The notes under the pieces: model-generated | The model's input: only the letters and a program-made list of their open reading frames with translations | Database searches by the model: none | What the model was told of the DNA's origin: nothing | NCBI GenBank assembly: GCA_016929465.1 | Contig: JAFGIT010000247.1 | Coordinates: 1 to 11,106 of the forward strand | Reading direction: 5' to 3' | Origin: JAFGIT01 sp016929465 [NCBI: Candidatus Coatesbacteria bacterium] | Lineage (GTDB): Bacteria > B130-G9 | DNA length: 11,106 nt | Part shown: positions 1 to 7,889 of the stretch, piece after piece | Numbering within the stretch: the first letter of the stretch is position 1 | Layout: each line of letters starts with the position of its first letter | Program-made: the position numbers and the translations under genes

Positions 1-534
1 CACGGTCACCGCCCCGTGATTCGCCATCAAGACCGCATCGCAATCCCTTATGCGCTCCGCAACCGCCTCCGCAAGCTCGTCCGTCGAAGGGACTGCGAAG
101 TCGGTTAGCGGGACCGCGCCCAATGTCATGACGACCTCCGCTAAGACGCACTTATCGAGCGGAATCCCGGCCACAGCGAAGCCGGTGCAGAGGGGTGGAT
201 GCGCGTGATCGACAGCCATAACGTCAGGCCTTGTCTCGTATATCCTGAGGTGCATCTTTATTTCGGACGAAGGCTTGAGTGGGCCCTCCAGTTTCTTGCC
301 GGAGAGCGTCATCTTGACTATCTCATCCTCCCGGATGTAGCCCTTGCTCCTGCCGGTCGGGGTCGCGAGTATAATGTCATCGGCTACGCGGACGCTGATA
401 TTGCCGTCATTCGCCGCCACGAAGCCGCGCTGGTAGGTCCTGCGACCAACCTCGACAATGGCAGCCCTTGCGAGTGACTCCGGAAGAAACCTCCCGGAAT
501 ACTCACCGACAATAGATTCTATCGTGTCCTGCAT
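1..534 (-). CDS. Class II aldolase/adducin family protein, L-fuculose-phosphate aldolase-like (3' part outside window)
   Basis: This family cleaves or forms sugar-phosphate C-C bonds (for example fuculose-1-phosphate to DHAP and lactaldehyde) with a zinc ion in a cytosolic homotetramer. The 178 visible residues carry the family landmarks in order. These are NDGNIS at 42-47 and TPTGRSKG at 58-65 (phosphate binding), SSEIKMH at 89-95 with E91 as the likely catalytic acid/base, and HAHPP at 110-114 giving zinc ligands H110 and H112. NHGAVTV near 172-178 gives the third ligand, H173. The start is ATG, with AGAGAGG five bases upstream. Family members are usually 200-230 aa, so only a short C-terminal part is missing. 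The gene follows the glycosyltransferase gene on the same strand across a 263-bp gap and may have its own promoter. The exact substrate (fuculose-, rhamnulose-, ribulose- or methylthioribulose-phosphate) cannot be read from this fragment. Confidence 0.88.
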   Translation of the reverse strand, partial: MQDTIESIVGEYSGRFLPESLARAAIVEVGRRTYQRGFVAANDGNISVRVADDIILATPTGRSKGYIREDEIVKMTLSGKKLEGPLKPSSEIKMHLRIYETRPDVMAVDHAHPPLCTGFAVAGIPLDKCVLAEVVMTLGAVPLTDFAVPSTDELAEAVAERIRDCDAVLMANHGAVTV

Positions 535-621
535 GTTATCCTCTCTGGTCTGAATGAATCCCGTCTGGGATTGTTAGGGGAATCTACATACGAAGCCGCG
601 CCACTGTCAAGGAAGGGGAGC

Positions 622-691
622 AAGGTCAGTTGACAGTAGGCAGTTAGCGGATGACAGCCAACTTTGAACCTTGAACCTTGAACTCTGAACC
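622..691. repeat. Imperfect heptanucleotide tandem repeat, ten units
   Basis: The stretch divides cleanly into ten 7-mers. The left half reads AAGGTCA, GTTGACA, GTAGGCA, GTTAGCG, GATGACA, GCCAACT. The right half reads TTGAACC, TTGAACC, TTGAACT, CTGAACC. The right half is close to perfect and the left half is degenerate but keeps the 7-bp period, often with GACA- or GGCA-like cores. It lies in the 263-bp gap between the glycosyltransferase stop and the aldolase start, which otherwise shows no gene, clear terminator or RNA. The period is seen directly. Its role is unknown. It resembles the short tandem heptamer repeats known from cyanobacterial intergenic DNA in form only. Confidence 0.75.
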
Positions 692-797
692 AAGATTCGG
701 ATTGATGGTGGCGTCGGATTGGCTTTCCAGCCTGTCAATTGATCAGAAATTCGTCCACGAGAATGCACAGGAAGAATCACGAAGGGCTATGGGCGTG

Positions 798-2954
798 CTA
801 CTTCTCCGCCAAGTCGTCCACGTCGCGGCTGTCGATGAAGCCGAGCTCCAAAGCGACCGCGGCGCGATAGAATCTCACGGCACGCCGCGTCTCGTCCTTT
901 TTCGCGAGCGAGAAGAGGTGCCTTATGAGCGCGGCCGCGAGCCGGGCCAATTCGAGCCCGAGGATCAGCGCCCTGTGAGTGAATAGCGCGAATCTCCCGT
1001 AGTGCTTGCGGATGAAGATGTGCTTCGAGGCAAGGTACTTCAGGACGGTGAAATCGCCCCATCTCTGCTCGCAGGACCTTCCCCCGAAGTGGACCACCTC
1101 CGCGTCGTGCACGAAGAAGACCTTGTAGCCCGCTTTCTTGGTCCGGTAGCAGAGGTCTGTGTCCTCATGGAACATGAAGTAGCCCTCGTCGAATGGCCCG
1201 ATCTCCTCCAGAACCGTTCTCCTGAGCATCAGGCAAGCCCCGACCAGCCAATCGACCTCGCGCGTTTCATTGTGGTCCCAATCCTCATAGACAAGTTTCG
1301 AGCGTATGCGCTGCGAGAAGATCGGTTTGAACATCAAGTGGGACATCATAAGGTTCAGATTGGTCAGAAAATTCCTTGCTGAGGGCTGAAGCGATCCATC
1401 CTCGTTCAGGAGTTTCGGCCCGACGAGACCAATTTTGTCGTCTGATTCCAGCGCGTCGATCATCGCCTGCAGAGCACCTTCGTGGATGATCGTGTCGGGA
1501 TTCAGAAAGCATATATATCTCCCGAGCGCGCGTCTCGCGGCGACGTTATTCGCGACCGCGAAGCCGGCGTTGCGTAGGTTCTTTATGACTTTAACGTCCG
1601 GGAAGCCCTCGGCGAGTGCGTCAACGCTCCCGTCGTGGGAATTGTTATCGACCACGATTATCTCATGGCGTATCGATTTCGCCGTCTCCCTGATCGATTC
1701 GATGCAGCTGATCAGGAGCTCTTTGACGTTCCAGTTGACGATTATTATCGACACCAGCGGCCGTTCTTCGGCCACCCGATTCAGGTATGAATCCTCGAAA
1801 TAGACCTGCATGGCCGGTTTTTTGGTCGCGTAAAGTTCCTCGTAGATGCTCAGCGTGTGAGATGCCGTCTTCTCCCACGAAAAGAGCGACGCGCGTGCGA
1901 GTCCATCTCTTCTCATGCGGTCTCTCAACTTCTTGTCGGTCAGAACTCCGAACATCGCCTCGGCGAGCTCATCAATCGAATACGGATTAATCATGATCGC
2001 CGCGTCGCCGACTATCTCCGGCAGAGAGGACGAGCTCGAAGTGATTACTGGCGCGCCACAAGCCATCGCCTCGAGAGCCGGAAGTCCGAAGCCCTCGTAA
2101 AGCGATGGGAACACGAAGAGGTCCGCACCGCTATAGAGCCGAGGCAGGTCCTCGTCCTTGACGTAGCTCGTGAAGATTATCGAATCCTCCAGGCCGAGCT
2201 CCCTGATCGTGGTGAAAACGTCGCCATAAAGCCATCCGAACATCCCGCAGACAACGAGCTTATGCTCGAGCTTCATCTCGGTCTTCAGAAGGTGATATGC
2301 ACTCAAGAGGCGCGGCAGGTTCTTTCTGGGTTCGATAGTGTTGACGCAGAGAATGTAGGGGCCGTCGATGCCAAATTTCTCCCTTGCGGCGGCGATCTCC
2401 GCCGGATCGGTCACCGGCTTCAGGTACTCGTTCGTTGCCGAATAGACGACCCTGACCTTGCTCTCGGGGACCTTCAGGATTCGTATCAGGTCTTCCTTGG
2501 TGTGAAATGACAGGGCGATGATCAGATCAGCCTTCTGAACGCCGATTTTCGTCATCTGCCTCATATACCAGAAGTACTTCTTGCTGTTCGTCTGAGGGAA
2601 GGTATAGACGACCAGGTCGTGAACGGTTACGACCGACTTGTATCCTCCGGAGACAATCGGGAGGAAGTATCCGGGGTCATGGAAGACGTCGGTCCCGTCG
2701 GATCTCAGCCTATGCGGAAGATAGAAGTTGCGCCAGAAGTCCCCCACCAGATGGTTTTCGATAGTGATCGGAGTGACATATTTCGAGAAGTTGGGGTTCT
2801 TGAAGTCGATCTTATTCGTCTTCAGTGGGTTGTGGAAGATGGTGTATTGGTTCCTGGTGTCTATCTTCTCCATGGCACGCAGGAGATTGAAGGTATAGAC
2901 CCCCATCCCGGCATGGCGGTCGCTGATGCGTCTAGCGTCGATGGCGATGTGCAT
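798..2954 (-). CDS. Two-domain glycosyltransferase: GT4 (N-terminal) fused to GT2 WbbL-like (C-terminal)
   Basis: The 718-aa protein probably adds two successive sugars to a cell-surface polysaccharide or glycan on the cytoplasmic face. Residues 1-380 are a GT4 (GT-B fold) enzyme. It shows the N-terminal glycine-rich stretch [12 protein letters not shown] at 14-25, EPRKN at 208-212 with the donor-phosphate-binding R210 and K211, and the retaining E-x7-E motif in [11 protein letters not shown] with E287 and E295. Residues 399-660 are a GT2 (GT-A fold) enzyme of the rhamnosyltransferase-like group. It has VSIIIVNWN at 401-409, DNNSHDG at 436-442, NPDT at 485-488 in the DXD position, HEDTDL at 596-601 with the likely catalytic Asp, and HFGGRS at 622-627. 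A basic, partly hydrophobic tail (660-700) could touch the membrane. It starts at ATG 31 bp after the protease stop, without a good Shine-Dalgarno, so coupled translation is likely. Sugars and acceptor are not predictable. Confidence 0.92.
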   Translation of the reverse strand: MHIAIDARRISDRHAGMGVYTFNLLRAMEKIDTRNQYTIFHNPLKTNKIDFKNPNFSKYVTPITIENHLVGDFWRNFYLPHRLRSDGTDVFHDPGYFLPIVSGGYKSVVTVHDLVVYTFPQTNSKKYFWYMRQMTKIGVQKADLIIALSFHTKEDLIRILKVPESKVRVVYSATNEYLKPVTDPAEIAAAREKFGIDGPYILCVNTIEPRKNLPRLLSAYHLLKTEMKLEHKLVVCGMFGWLYGDVFTTIRELGLEDSIIFTSYVKDEDLPRLYSGADLFVFPSLYEGFGLPALEAMACGAPVITSSSSSLPEIVGDAAIMINPYSIDELAEAMFGVLTDKKLRDRMRRDGLARASLFSWEKTASHTLSIYEELYATKKPAMQVYFEDSYLNRVAEERPLVSIIIVNWNVKELLISCIESIRETAKSIRHEIIVVDNNSHDGSVDALAEGFPDVKVIKNLRNAGFAVANNVAARRALGRYICFLNPDTIIHEGALQAMIDALESDDKIGLVGPKLLNEDGSLQPSARNFLTNLNLMMSHLMFKPIFSQRIRSKLVYEDWDHNETREVDWLVGACLMLRRTVLEEIGPFDEGYFMFHEDTDLCYRTKKAGYKVFFVHDAEVVHFGGRSCEQRWGDFTVLKYLASKHIFIRKHYGRFALFTHRALILGLELARLAAALIRHLFSLAKKDETRRAVRFYRAAVALELGFIDSRDVDDLAEK

Positions 2955-2985
2955 TATGTTGAGCTGAAATCGAGAATGGCTTTGC

Positions 2986-4605
2986 TCAGGCCGCCATATC
3001 GAAGGAGCCTTGGTTCGAGGCGGAGCCTTCTATTGGCTGTGAGTTTTGGTCCTGCAGCTCTTTCAGAAGGGGTATATAGACGTCATCGAGCATCTTCCTT
3101 GCCTCCGGCATCAGCTCTATCGCCTTCTGAATTGGCTCATCGACCGCCGAGAAAGCTATCGCCGCCTCCTTATTGCCCCAGAGTGAGCGGACGATCCGCC
3201 ATCTGATGTAGGTCTTGACGAATTCTGGATGATCGCCCATGAGCTCGTCTTTATTGACCACGACGTCGTTGTTCGCGGCAAAAGCGATGAATTCCGAGAC
3301 CACCTCGTCGGTAATCTCGAAGTCTTTCTCGAGGTCTCTGTGTTGGGCCGCATAATGAAGGCCGAACAAGGTGAAGATGTTCTTTCTTATAAGGGTCTCG
3401 AAGTCCTTGTTGAGCGTGGTGCCCTCGACAACGACGTCGGGATGGATGCCGCCGCCGCCCGTCAGTTCACGCCCTGCTCGAGAATGATATACGGGCGGGG
3501 CCTTTTCATTCCCGTCTGTCTCATTGCCGAGATACACACTCGAGCCATATTCAGAGTATGGCTTTTGTATGCACCTTCCGGAAGGTGTGTAATATCTCGC
3601 AGTGGTTAGAACCAGTGTCCAGTTTTCGGGAAGCTGGATGACGCTCTGAACGAGTCCCTTGCCGAAGCTCGTTGTCCCTATTACGAGGCCCCTGTCGTTA
3701 TCCTGTACTGCCCCGGAGACGATTTCGGAGCCGGATGCGGTCCCGTCGTCGATGAGGATAATGAGCGGCACCCTTGGGAGCTTGGTTCTCTTCGATGCGA
3801 ATACCGCCTGGTTTGACTCAGCGGTCCTGCCCTTCGTCGAGACGATCTGCAGCCCGGATTCGAGGAACATGTCACTCACGGCGATCGCCTGCGTCAGGAG
3901 GCCGCCGCCGTTGTAGCGAAGGTCGAGCACGAGCTCCTGCATGCCATCGTTCTTCAAGTCGTGGATGGCAGTGTTCATCTCGCTCGCGGTTGTCTCTGCG
4001 AACCTGGTCAGCCTCAGGTAGCCGATCGTATCATTGAGCATGAAGTAGTAAGGGACACTCGTGGTGGGGATCTTGTCGCGCTTCAAGGTGAAGGTCATGT
4101 GCTCCGACACGCCCTCTCTCTGGACAGTGATTACGACTTTGGTTCCCTTAGGGCCTTTGAGCTTCCTTATCACATCGACCGTTGTGATGCCCCTCGCGTC
4201 CTCGCCGTCTATCTCGACAATCCTGTCGCCGGCGAGCAGGCCGACTTTTGATGCGGGGGTGTCCTCGATCGGAGAGATGACGGTCAGGATTCCATTTATT
4301 ATGTCGAATTGGATGCCTATTCCATAGAAGCTCCCCTTCTGGTCCTCTCTCATTTGCTTGCTCAGGAGTTCATTCAGCAGATGGGAGTGAGGATCGAGGG
4401 TCCTCAGCATTCCTTGTATGGAACTCATGATAAGATCGGAGGGGTCCTGCTTCTCGACATAACGATGCTGAACGATGGTCAGCACCTCGTTATATACGAA
4501 GAGATTCCTGAAGTGCGTCGTCAGGTTCGAGCCTATTCCGATTCCGACAATCGCGAATAGCGCGACCAAAACGACAGTCAACACCCACCGAAACGTCTGT
4601 CTCAC
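2986..4605 (-). CDS. S41 family carboxyl-terminal processing protease with PDZ domain
   Basis: This is a CtpA/Prc-type serine protease that trims or degrades proteins outside the cytoplasmic membrane. The 539 aa hold an N-terminal signal anchor (hydrophobic 8-27 after MRQTFRW) and an N-terminal helical region that includes DPHSHLL. A PDZ domain spans about 91-175 (FYGIGIQF; VGLLAGDRIVEIDGE). The S41 core spans about 185-345, with LDLRYNGGG at 227-235, DDGTASGSEIVSGA at 286-299 and FGKGLVQS at 314-321. The catalytic dyad is S291 and K316, with Q320 as helper. The Ser-Lys distance of 25 matches the known family. The C-terminal extension (about 400-539) is helical and typical of longer CtpA proteins. 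The only possible in-frame start is GTG, because a stop codon lies six codons upstream. AGAGAGG sits ten bases before it. It is the middle gene of the three-gene run, 58 bp after the Memo-AMMECR1 gene. Confidence 0.93.
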   Translation of the reverse strand: MRQTFRWVLTVVLVALFAIVGIGIGSNLTTHFRNLFVYNEVLTIVQHRYVEKQDPSDLIMSSIQGMLRTLDPHSHLLNELLSKQMREDQKGSFYGIGIQFDIINGILTVISPIEDTPASKVGLLAGDRIVEIDGEDARGITTVDVIRKLKGPKGTKVVITVQREGVSEHMTFTLKRDKIPTTSVPYYFMLNDTIGYLRLTRFAETTASEMNTAIHDLKNDGMQELVLDLRYNGGGLLTQAIAVSDMFLESGLQIVSTKGRTAESNQAVFASKRTKLPRVPLIILIDDGTASGSEIVSGAVQDNDRGLVIGTTSFGKGLVQSVIQLPENWTLVLTTARYYTPSGRCIQKPYSEYGSSVYLGNETDGNEKAPPVYHSRAGRELTGGGGIHPDVVVEGTTLNKDFETLIRKNIFTLFGLHYAAQHRDLEKDFEITDEVVSEFIAFAANNDVVVNKDELMGDHPEFVKTYIRWRIVRSLWGNKEAAIAFSAVDEPIQKAIELMPEARKMLDDVYIPLLKELQDQNSQPIEGSASNQGSFDMAA

Positions 4606-4615
4606 GATCTCATAA

Positions 4616-4622
4616 CCTCTCT
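4616..4622 (-). promoter_or_regulatory. Ribosome binding site deciding the GTG start of the S41 protease
   Basis: AGAGAGG lies ten bases upstream of the GTG start at 4605. A closer ATG (4611-4613) is out of frame and opens a three-codon reading frame, ATG AGA TCG TGA, whose stop overlaps the GTG start by two bases. No in-frame ATG exists upstream before a stop codon, so GTG is the only workable start. Confidence 0.6.
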
Positions 4623-4663
4623 ATATGGGGCATGGAATACTACGCCCGTGATAATTGTCTCGC

Positions 4664-6265
4664 TCAGTCCTTCTCGCCAAATACCTGTGCCGAGAAGACG
4701 TATATTATGGCTCCCTTTTTGTAGGCATCCCTCGGCAGGCCGGCCTTTCGGCAAGTCTGCTCCAGGAATGTTGTCTTATTCCAGTGGTTTTCGGTTGCCA
4801 CCTGCGGAAGTAAAACACCCCTGTAGGGGCCTTGTTCAATCTCGAGGCCATGGACACCTACTTCAATCTCATCGATGCTGTCAATTCTCGAGAGGTCTGA
4901 TAATACAGAAATCTCGAGCTCCATGTCATCTGTCTCGGAAATGCTCATGGGTGAAAACCTGGGGTCCTGTGTCGATGCGGCGACCGCCATCTGCTGAATG
5001 ATGCGATAGAGAGGCTCCGACACAGGTGAAAATCGACCTATACAGCCCCTCAGATCCCCTTTCCGCTTGATTGTTACGAACGCCCCGCGTTTCATATTGA
5101 GCCTATCCGAATCGACCTCGATCTTCGGCACGCGGTGATTTCTCACGTATTCGACAATTGTATCCCTCGCGATGGCAAGCAACTGCTGCTTCTCGCTTTC
5201 GGTTAGCTTCTCGTCCATTTCGGCGCTCCTATCTATTGTTTTGACCGTGCCCGACGGGATTGAAACTGCAAGGCTGCAGTAGCCGACGACCGCACCCATG
5301 CTTCCGGCCGTATCGCCGGAATTCGCGTATTTGAGCCCAACCATATTCTTCGCGCCGAGTGCTCTTGCGGCTTTTGCGAATGCCAGCACGCCTGCCCCGC
5401 CGCAGAGCTCGACCTGCTTGCTTTTCAGGCCCATCTCCAGTTTATCGACATCGAGCGCTTTCAGTGTCTCATAAGATGCCTCGTCGATGCCACACGCCTT
5501 GTTATATGGCCGGTAATGCGACATATCCGTGCTCGCAATGACGATGACATCGCTGTGCTCTTTCAGGATTTTGCTGACGACCCAGCTCAGCTTGTCGGCA
5601 TAGGAGATGTCATTCAAGAGGACCGGGACTATCTTGACCTCATTCCCCAGAGTGCGCTGAAGAAAGGGCAATTGCGATTCGAGCGAGTGCTCCTGGGCAT
5701 GTGCTTCGGGAACGTATCGGAATGACCTGTCATAGCCGACGATTTCACCCGCTATCTCCTTATCCACGAAAAGGTCGCCAAGCGGGGTGCGATAGTCCTG
5801 CACGTTGTTGACCGAGACTCCGCTCAGTGGATACCGATGGGAGGGTCCAATGAGAATGGCCGTTTTGACCTTCTGCTGCTTTTCCTTCAGGAGTCTGTAC
5901 CCATAGGCTGCGACTGGTCCTGAATAAACGAATCCCGCATGGGGAGAGATGATTCCAATTATGCGCCACTCGACCGCAGGCAATCCGGGGACCTTCGCCA
6001 GATAGCCATCGACCTCCTCGGCCAGCTCTTTCTTGCCGGAGGGGTACCATTGCCCGGACACCGCCGGCGAGCGGATTTCTCTCTCTTCGCCCCTTTGTTC
6101 ACTTGCCAAAGCTTGATCAGTGCCGCTCTCCTCAGCCGCCGCGACACAGCTGGCGACGGAAGCGATAAGAAGCAGAAGCACCGCTGAACAGGTCCCCCAG
6201 CTGAATCGGATGACCTGTCTCATTCCGAATTTCTCTACGACGCGAAATAGGCTTATAAAAGCCAT
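4664..6265 (-). CDS. Memo-AMMECR1 fusion protein with N-terminal export signal
   Basis: One 533-aa chain joins the two proteins that are usually separate subunits A and B of the AmmeMemoRadiSam set. Numbering is from the ATG at 6265. Residues 15-43 form a basic then hydrophobic signal (MRQVIRFSW, then AVLLLLIASVASC). VASC fits a lipobox with Cys40, although signal peptidase I cleavage near VAAA is possible. The Memo domain spans about 65-333 and shows SPHAGFVYSG (H109), GPSHR (H143), EHSLESQLPFL (H193), STDMSH (D247, H250) and LCGGAG (C288). These positions correspond to the metal-site His/His/Cys of human MEMO1. The AMMECR1 domain spans about 355-530, with LRGCIG at 405-410, DPRFSPMS, then GPYRGVLLPQVA and a C-terminal ENHWNKTTFLEQTC. 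Biochemical function of both families remains poorly defined. The start was chosen because AGAGGGGG lies seven bases upstream. It is the first gene of the minus-strand run and is divergent from the metalloprotease gene. Confidence 0.88.
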   Translation of the reverse strand: MAFISLFRVVEKFGMRQVIRFSWGTCSAVLLLLIASVASCVAAAEESGTDQALASEQRGEEREIRSPAVSGQWYPSGKKELAEEVDGYLAKVPGLPAVEWRIIGIISPHAGFVYSGPVAAYGYRLLKEKQQKVKTAILIGPSHRYPLSGVSVNNVQDYRTPLGDLFVDKEIAGEIVGYDRSFRYVPEAHAQEHSLESQLPFLQRTLGNEVKIVPVLLNDISYADKLSWVVSKILKEHSDVIVIASTDMSHYRPYNKACGIDEASYETLKALDVDKLEMGLKSKQVELCGGAGVLAFAKAARALGAKNMVGLKYANSGDTAGSMGAVVGYCSLAVSIPSGTVKTIDRSAEMDEKLTESEKQQLLAIARDTIVEYVRNHRVPKIEVDSDRLNMKRGAFVTIKRKGDLRGCIGRFSPVSEPLYRIIQQMAVAASTQDPRFSPMSISETDDMELEISVLSDLSRIDSIDEIEVGVHGLEIEQGPYRGVLLPQVATENHWNKTTFLEQTCRKAGLPRDAYKKGAIIYVFSAQVFGEKD

Positions 6266-6272
6266 CCAGATT

Positions 6273-6280
6273 CCCCCTCT
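6273..6280 (-). promoter_or_regulatory. Ribosome binding site deciding the start of the Memo-AMMECR1 gene
   Basis: AGAGGGGG is seven bases upstream of the ATG at 6265. The frame could open earlier at GTG (6286) or ATG (6283), but neither has a Shine-Dalgarno and both would place this purine run inside the coding sequence. A further in-frame ATG at 6223 has only a weak AGAGA upstream. Confidence 0.55.
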
Positions 6281-6380
6281 CATCACATATCAACCGTATT
6301 AATCCCCTTCAGCCCCGGTGGTGATCTCCTTGAAGCCGGAGTTGTCCTGAAAAGGCACATCGACTATCATAGGTGATGTG

Positions 6381-7331
6381 GTGAAAAACGCAAAGCTTCT
6401 CCTTATTGTCGGTGCCCTGGTGGTCGTGTCTGCTGTCGCACACTCCCAGAACGTCACCGTGATGCCAGGCCAGTCGCATCAGACTGCGCATTTCTTGATC
6501 CACTATCCCAGGCCTCTCGAGGGACTCGCCCGGTCAATCGCTGGCACTCTGGAGATCGCATTTCTCACCACATGCAACCAGATGGGCACTCGGCCGTTCG
6601 GCGACAACGTCATCTATATCTGCGATTCCGACAGCGACTTCCGGCAATTTCACCCGTCCGTCGGCGATAGTTGGATCACCGGATTCGCAATACCCATGAA
6701 GCGGAAGATCGTCGTGCGGTCGCCGTCTCTCGCGAAGACGACGAGAGAGCAATTCATCAAGACACTCAGGCACGAGATATCACACCTGGTTCTACACCAT
6801 GCCGTTGGGAAGAACGTCCGACTTCTGCCTAGGTGGTTCGATGAGGGGATGGCGATGATCAACGCCGGGCAGTGGGAGTGGCTCGACAGTTGGTCACTGT
6901 TTCAGATGGTCATCTTCTCGGATCCGCTTCCGTTCTCAGCAATTCGAGACGCGTTCCCGAGCGGAGCGTCGGAGGCTCGGCTCGCATACGCGCAGAGCTA
7001 CAATTTTTGCCTGTTTTTGCAGACGACTCTGAAAAAGCAGCAATTCGAGGCGCTGGTTGCCGGGATGAGGTCGGGCATTCCGCTCGGGACACAGCTCGAG
7101 AGGCTCTTCGGCGTACCGTTCGCGAAGATCGAGAAGGTTTGGTACGAGCGAGTCAGGGATAGATATGGCGTGTATCCGTTCCTCACAAGCGCTGGTGTAT
7201 TCTGGTTCCTTCTGACGATTCTGATGCTCGTTGCATACGCGCGCAAGCGCCGCGCCGCAAGAGAACGACTCGCGGAGATGGAGGCCGAAGACGAGTTCAT
7301 AGACCATGTCCTCGACGGGAAATATCATTAG
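6381..7331 (+). CDS. Membrane-anchored putative zinc metalloprotease (peptidase MA-like gluzincin)
   Basis: The protein of about 316 aa has a signal peptide (VKNAKLLLIVGALVVVSAVAHS) and a soluble extracytoplasmic domain. Near the C-terminus is one membrane helix (about 268-286, SAGVFWFLLTILMLVAYA) followed by a basic stop-transfer (RKRRAARER) and an acidic cytoplasmic tail. The catalytic signature is RHEISHLVLHH with HEXXH at 131-135, and WFDEGMA 20 residues downstream supplies the third zinc ligand, E155. HEXXH plus a downstream Glu in a D/N-EG-x-A context is the gluzincin pattern seen in peptidase MA family proteins. Substrates are unknown. Two adjacent GTG codons (6378 and 6381) could start it. 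AGGTGAT immediately upstream suits the second better. The gene is divergent from the Memo-AMMECR1 gene, with a gap of about 115 bp that should hold both promoters, though I see no convincing -35/-10 pair there. Confidence 0.82.
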   Translation: MKNAKLLLIVGALVVVSAVAHSQNVTVMPGQSHQTAHFLIHYPRPLEGLARSIAGTLEIAFLTTCNQMGTRPFGDNVIYICDSDSDFRQFHPSVGDSWITGFAIPMKRKIVVRSPSLAKTTREQFIKTLRHEISHLVLHHAVGKNVRLLPRWFDEGMAMINAGQWEWLDSWSLFQMVIFSDPLPFSAIRDAFPSGASEARLAYAQSYNFCLFLQTTLKKQQFEALVAGMRSGIPLGTQLERLFGVPFAKIEKVWYERVRDRYGVYPFLTSAGVFWFLLTILMLVAYARKRRAARERLAEMEAEDEFIDHVLDGKYH

Positions 7332-7393
7332 GTGAAAGGTGTGGGCCACTCTCCGCAAGCTCCGTCATTCAGATAGCGTCCCTCGGGTTATTG

Positions 7394-7422
7394 AGGAAAA
7401 GGGCGGGAGGAAAGGGTGGAGG
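7394..7422. repeat. Polypurine tract in convergent intergenic region
   Basis: Apart from one C and one T, 29 bases on the plus strand are all A or G, built from GAGG, AAAAGGG, GGGAGG and AAAGGG blocks. It lies between the stop codons of the metalloprotease and the DUF486 gene. The 201-bp gap shows no ORF or clear rho-independent terminator. A nearby weak hairpin (7441-7458, GACGAAA/TTTTGTC around a TGCC loop) has no run of T after it. Function is unknown. Confidence 0.4.
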
Positions 7423-7500
7423 TCCTGCGTGATGTGTAAAGACGAAATGCCTTTTGTCCGACGACCCTCAAAATCCCGACCGCCACGGCAAAGGTCCAGC

Positions 7501-7528
7501 TTCATCCCCCACCTTCAGCCTTCATCCC
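7501..7528. repeat. TTCATCC-like short repeat next to the DUF486 stop codon
   Basis: TTCATCC (7501), TTCAGCC (7514) and TTCATCC (7521) occur within 28 bp, the last two exactly seven bases apart, with CCCACCT between the first two. The composition is pyrimidine-only apart from the A's and one G. It resembles the other 7-bp-period tracts in this window in being intergenic and heptameric, but the spacing is less regular. Confidence 0.45.
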
Positions 7529-7532
7529 TGCA

Positions 7533-7889
7533 TCACCCCCCCATCAGCTTTGCTCTGAACAGGAAGAAGACCGCACCAAGAATACAGAGACCTGCCCAGA
7601 GATAGTCCAGAGTGACCTTCTCCTTCATATAAAGGACGGAGAAGGGGACGAAAATCGCGAGTGTGATCACCTCCTGCAGTATCTTCAGCTGACCGACCGT
7701 CATTACGCCATGACCGATGCGGTTAGCAGGGACCTGCAGAAGGTACTCGAAGAGCGCTATTCCCCAACTCACGATGGCCGCAATCAGCCAGGGCCGATGG
7801 GCCAGATTACGCAGGTGACCGTACCAGGCGAAGGTCATAAAGACGTTGCTGCAGCATAGAAGAAGCACCGTCAGCAGATATCTGCTCAT
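7533..7889 (-). CDS. DMT-superfamily small membrane protein, DUF486 family
   Basis: The 118-aa protein is built almost entirely of four hydrophobic helices, like one half of a drug/metabolite transporter. Family landmarks are NVFMTFAWYGHLRNL near 16-30, WGIALFEYLLQVPANRIGHG around the second and third helices, QLKILQEVITLAIFVPFSVLYMKE, and a final DYLWAGLCILGAVFFLF. The length is typical of DUF486 (COG3169). Transport activity has not been established for the family as far as I know. The start is the ATG at 7889, with GAGGG five bases upstream. The frame is open for 28 more codons upstream, but that extension (MICLWSSR...) has no matching family sequence and no Shine-Dalgarno. It is monocistronic and convergent with the metalloprotease gene. 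Confidence 0.88.
   Translation of the reverse strand: MSRYLLTVLLLCCSNVFMTFAWYGHLRNLAHRPWLIAAIVSWGIALFEYLLQVPANRIGHGVMTVGQLKILQEVITLAIFVPFSVLYMKEKVTLDYLWAGLCILGAVFFLFRAKLMGG

Noticed and set aside
199-477. Plus-strand open frame opposite the aldolase
   Set aside because: Antisense to the zinc-ligand and catalytic motifs of the aldolase and without a recognisable domain.
1857-2510. Plus-strand open frame of 217 codons opposite the glycosyltransferase
   Set aside because: Antisense to the GT4 catalytic region, with no domain and no good ribosome binding site.
6266-6286. Earlier GTG/ATG start of the Memo-AMMECR1 gene
   Set aside because: No ribosome binding site there, whereas AGAGGGGG lies seven bases before the ATG at 6265.
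6342-6370. TTGTCC-17 bp-TATCAT promoter for the metalloprotease gene
   Set aside because: The implied transcription start would fall at about 6377, downstream of the likely ribosome binding site, so it cannot serve the GTG start proposed here.
7441-7458. Hairpin GACGAAA/TTTTGTC as a bidirectional terminator
   Set aside because: The stem is short and AT-rich with one G-U pair, and neither side has a following U tract.
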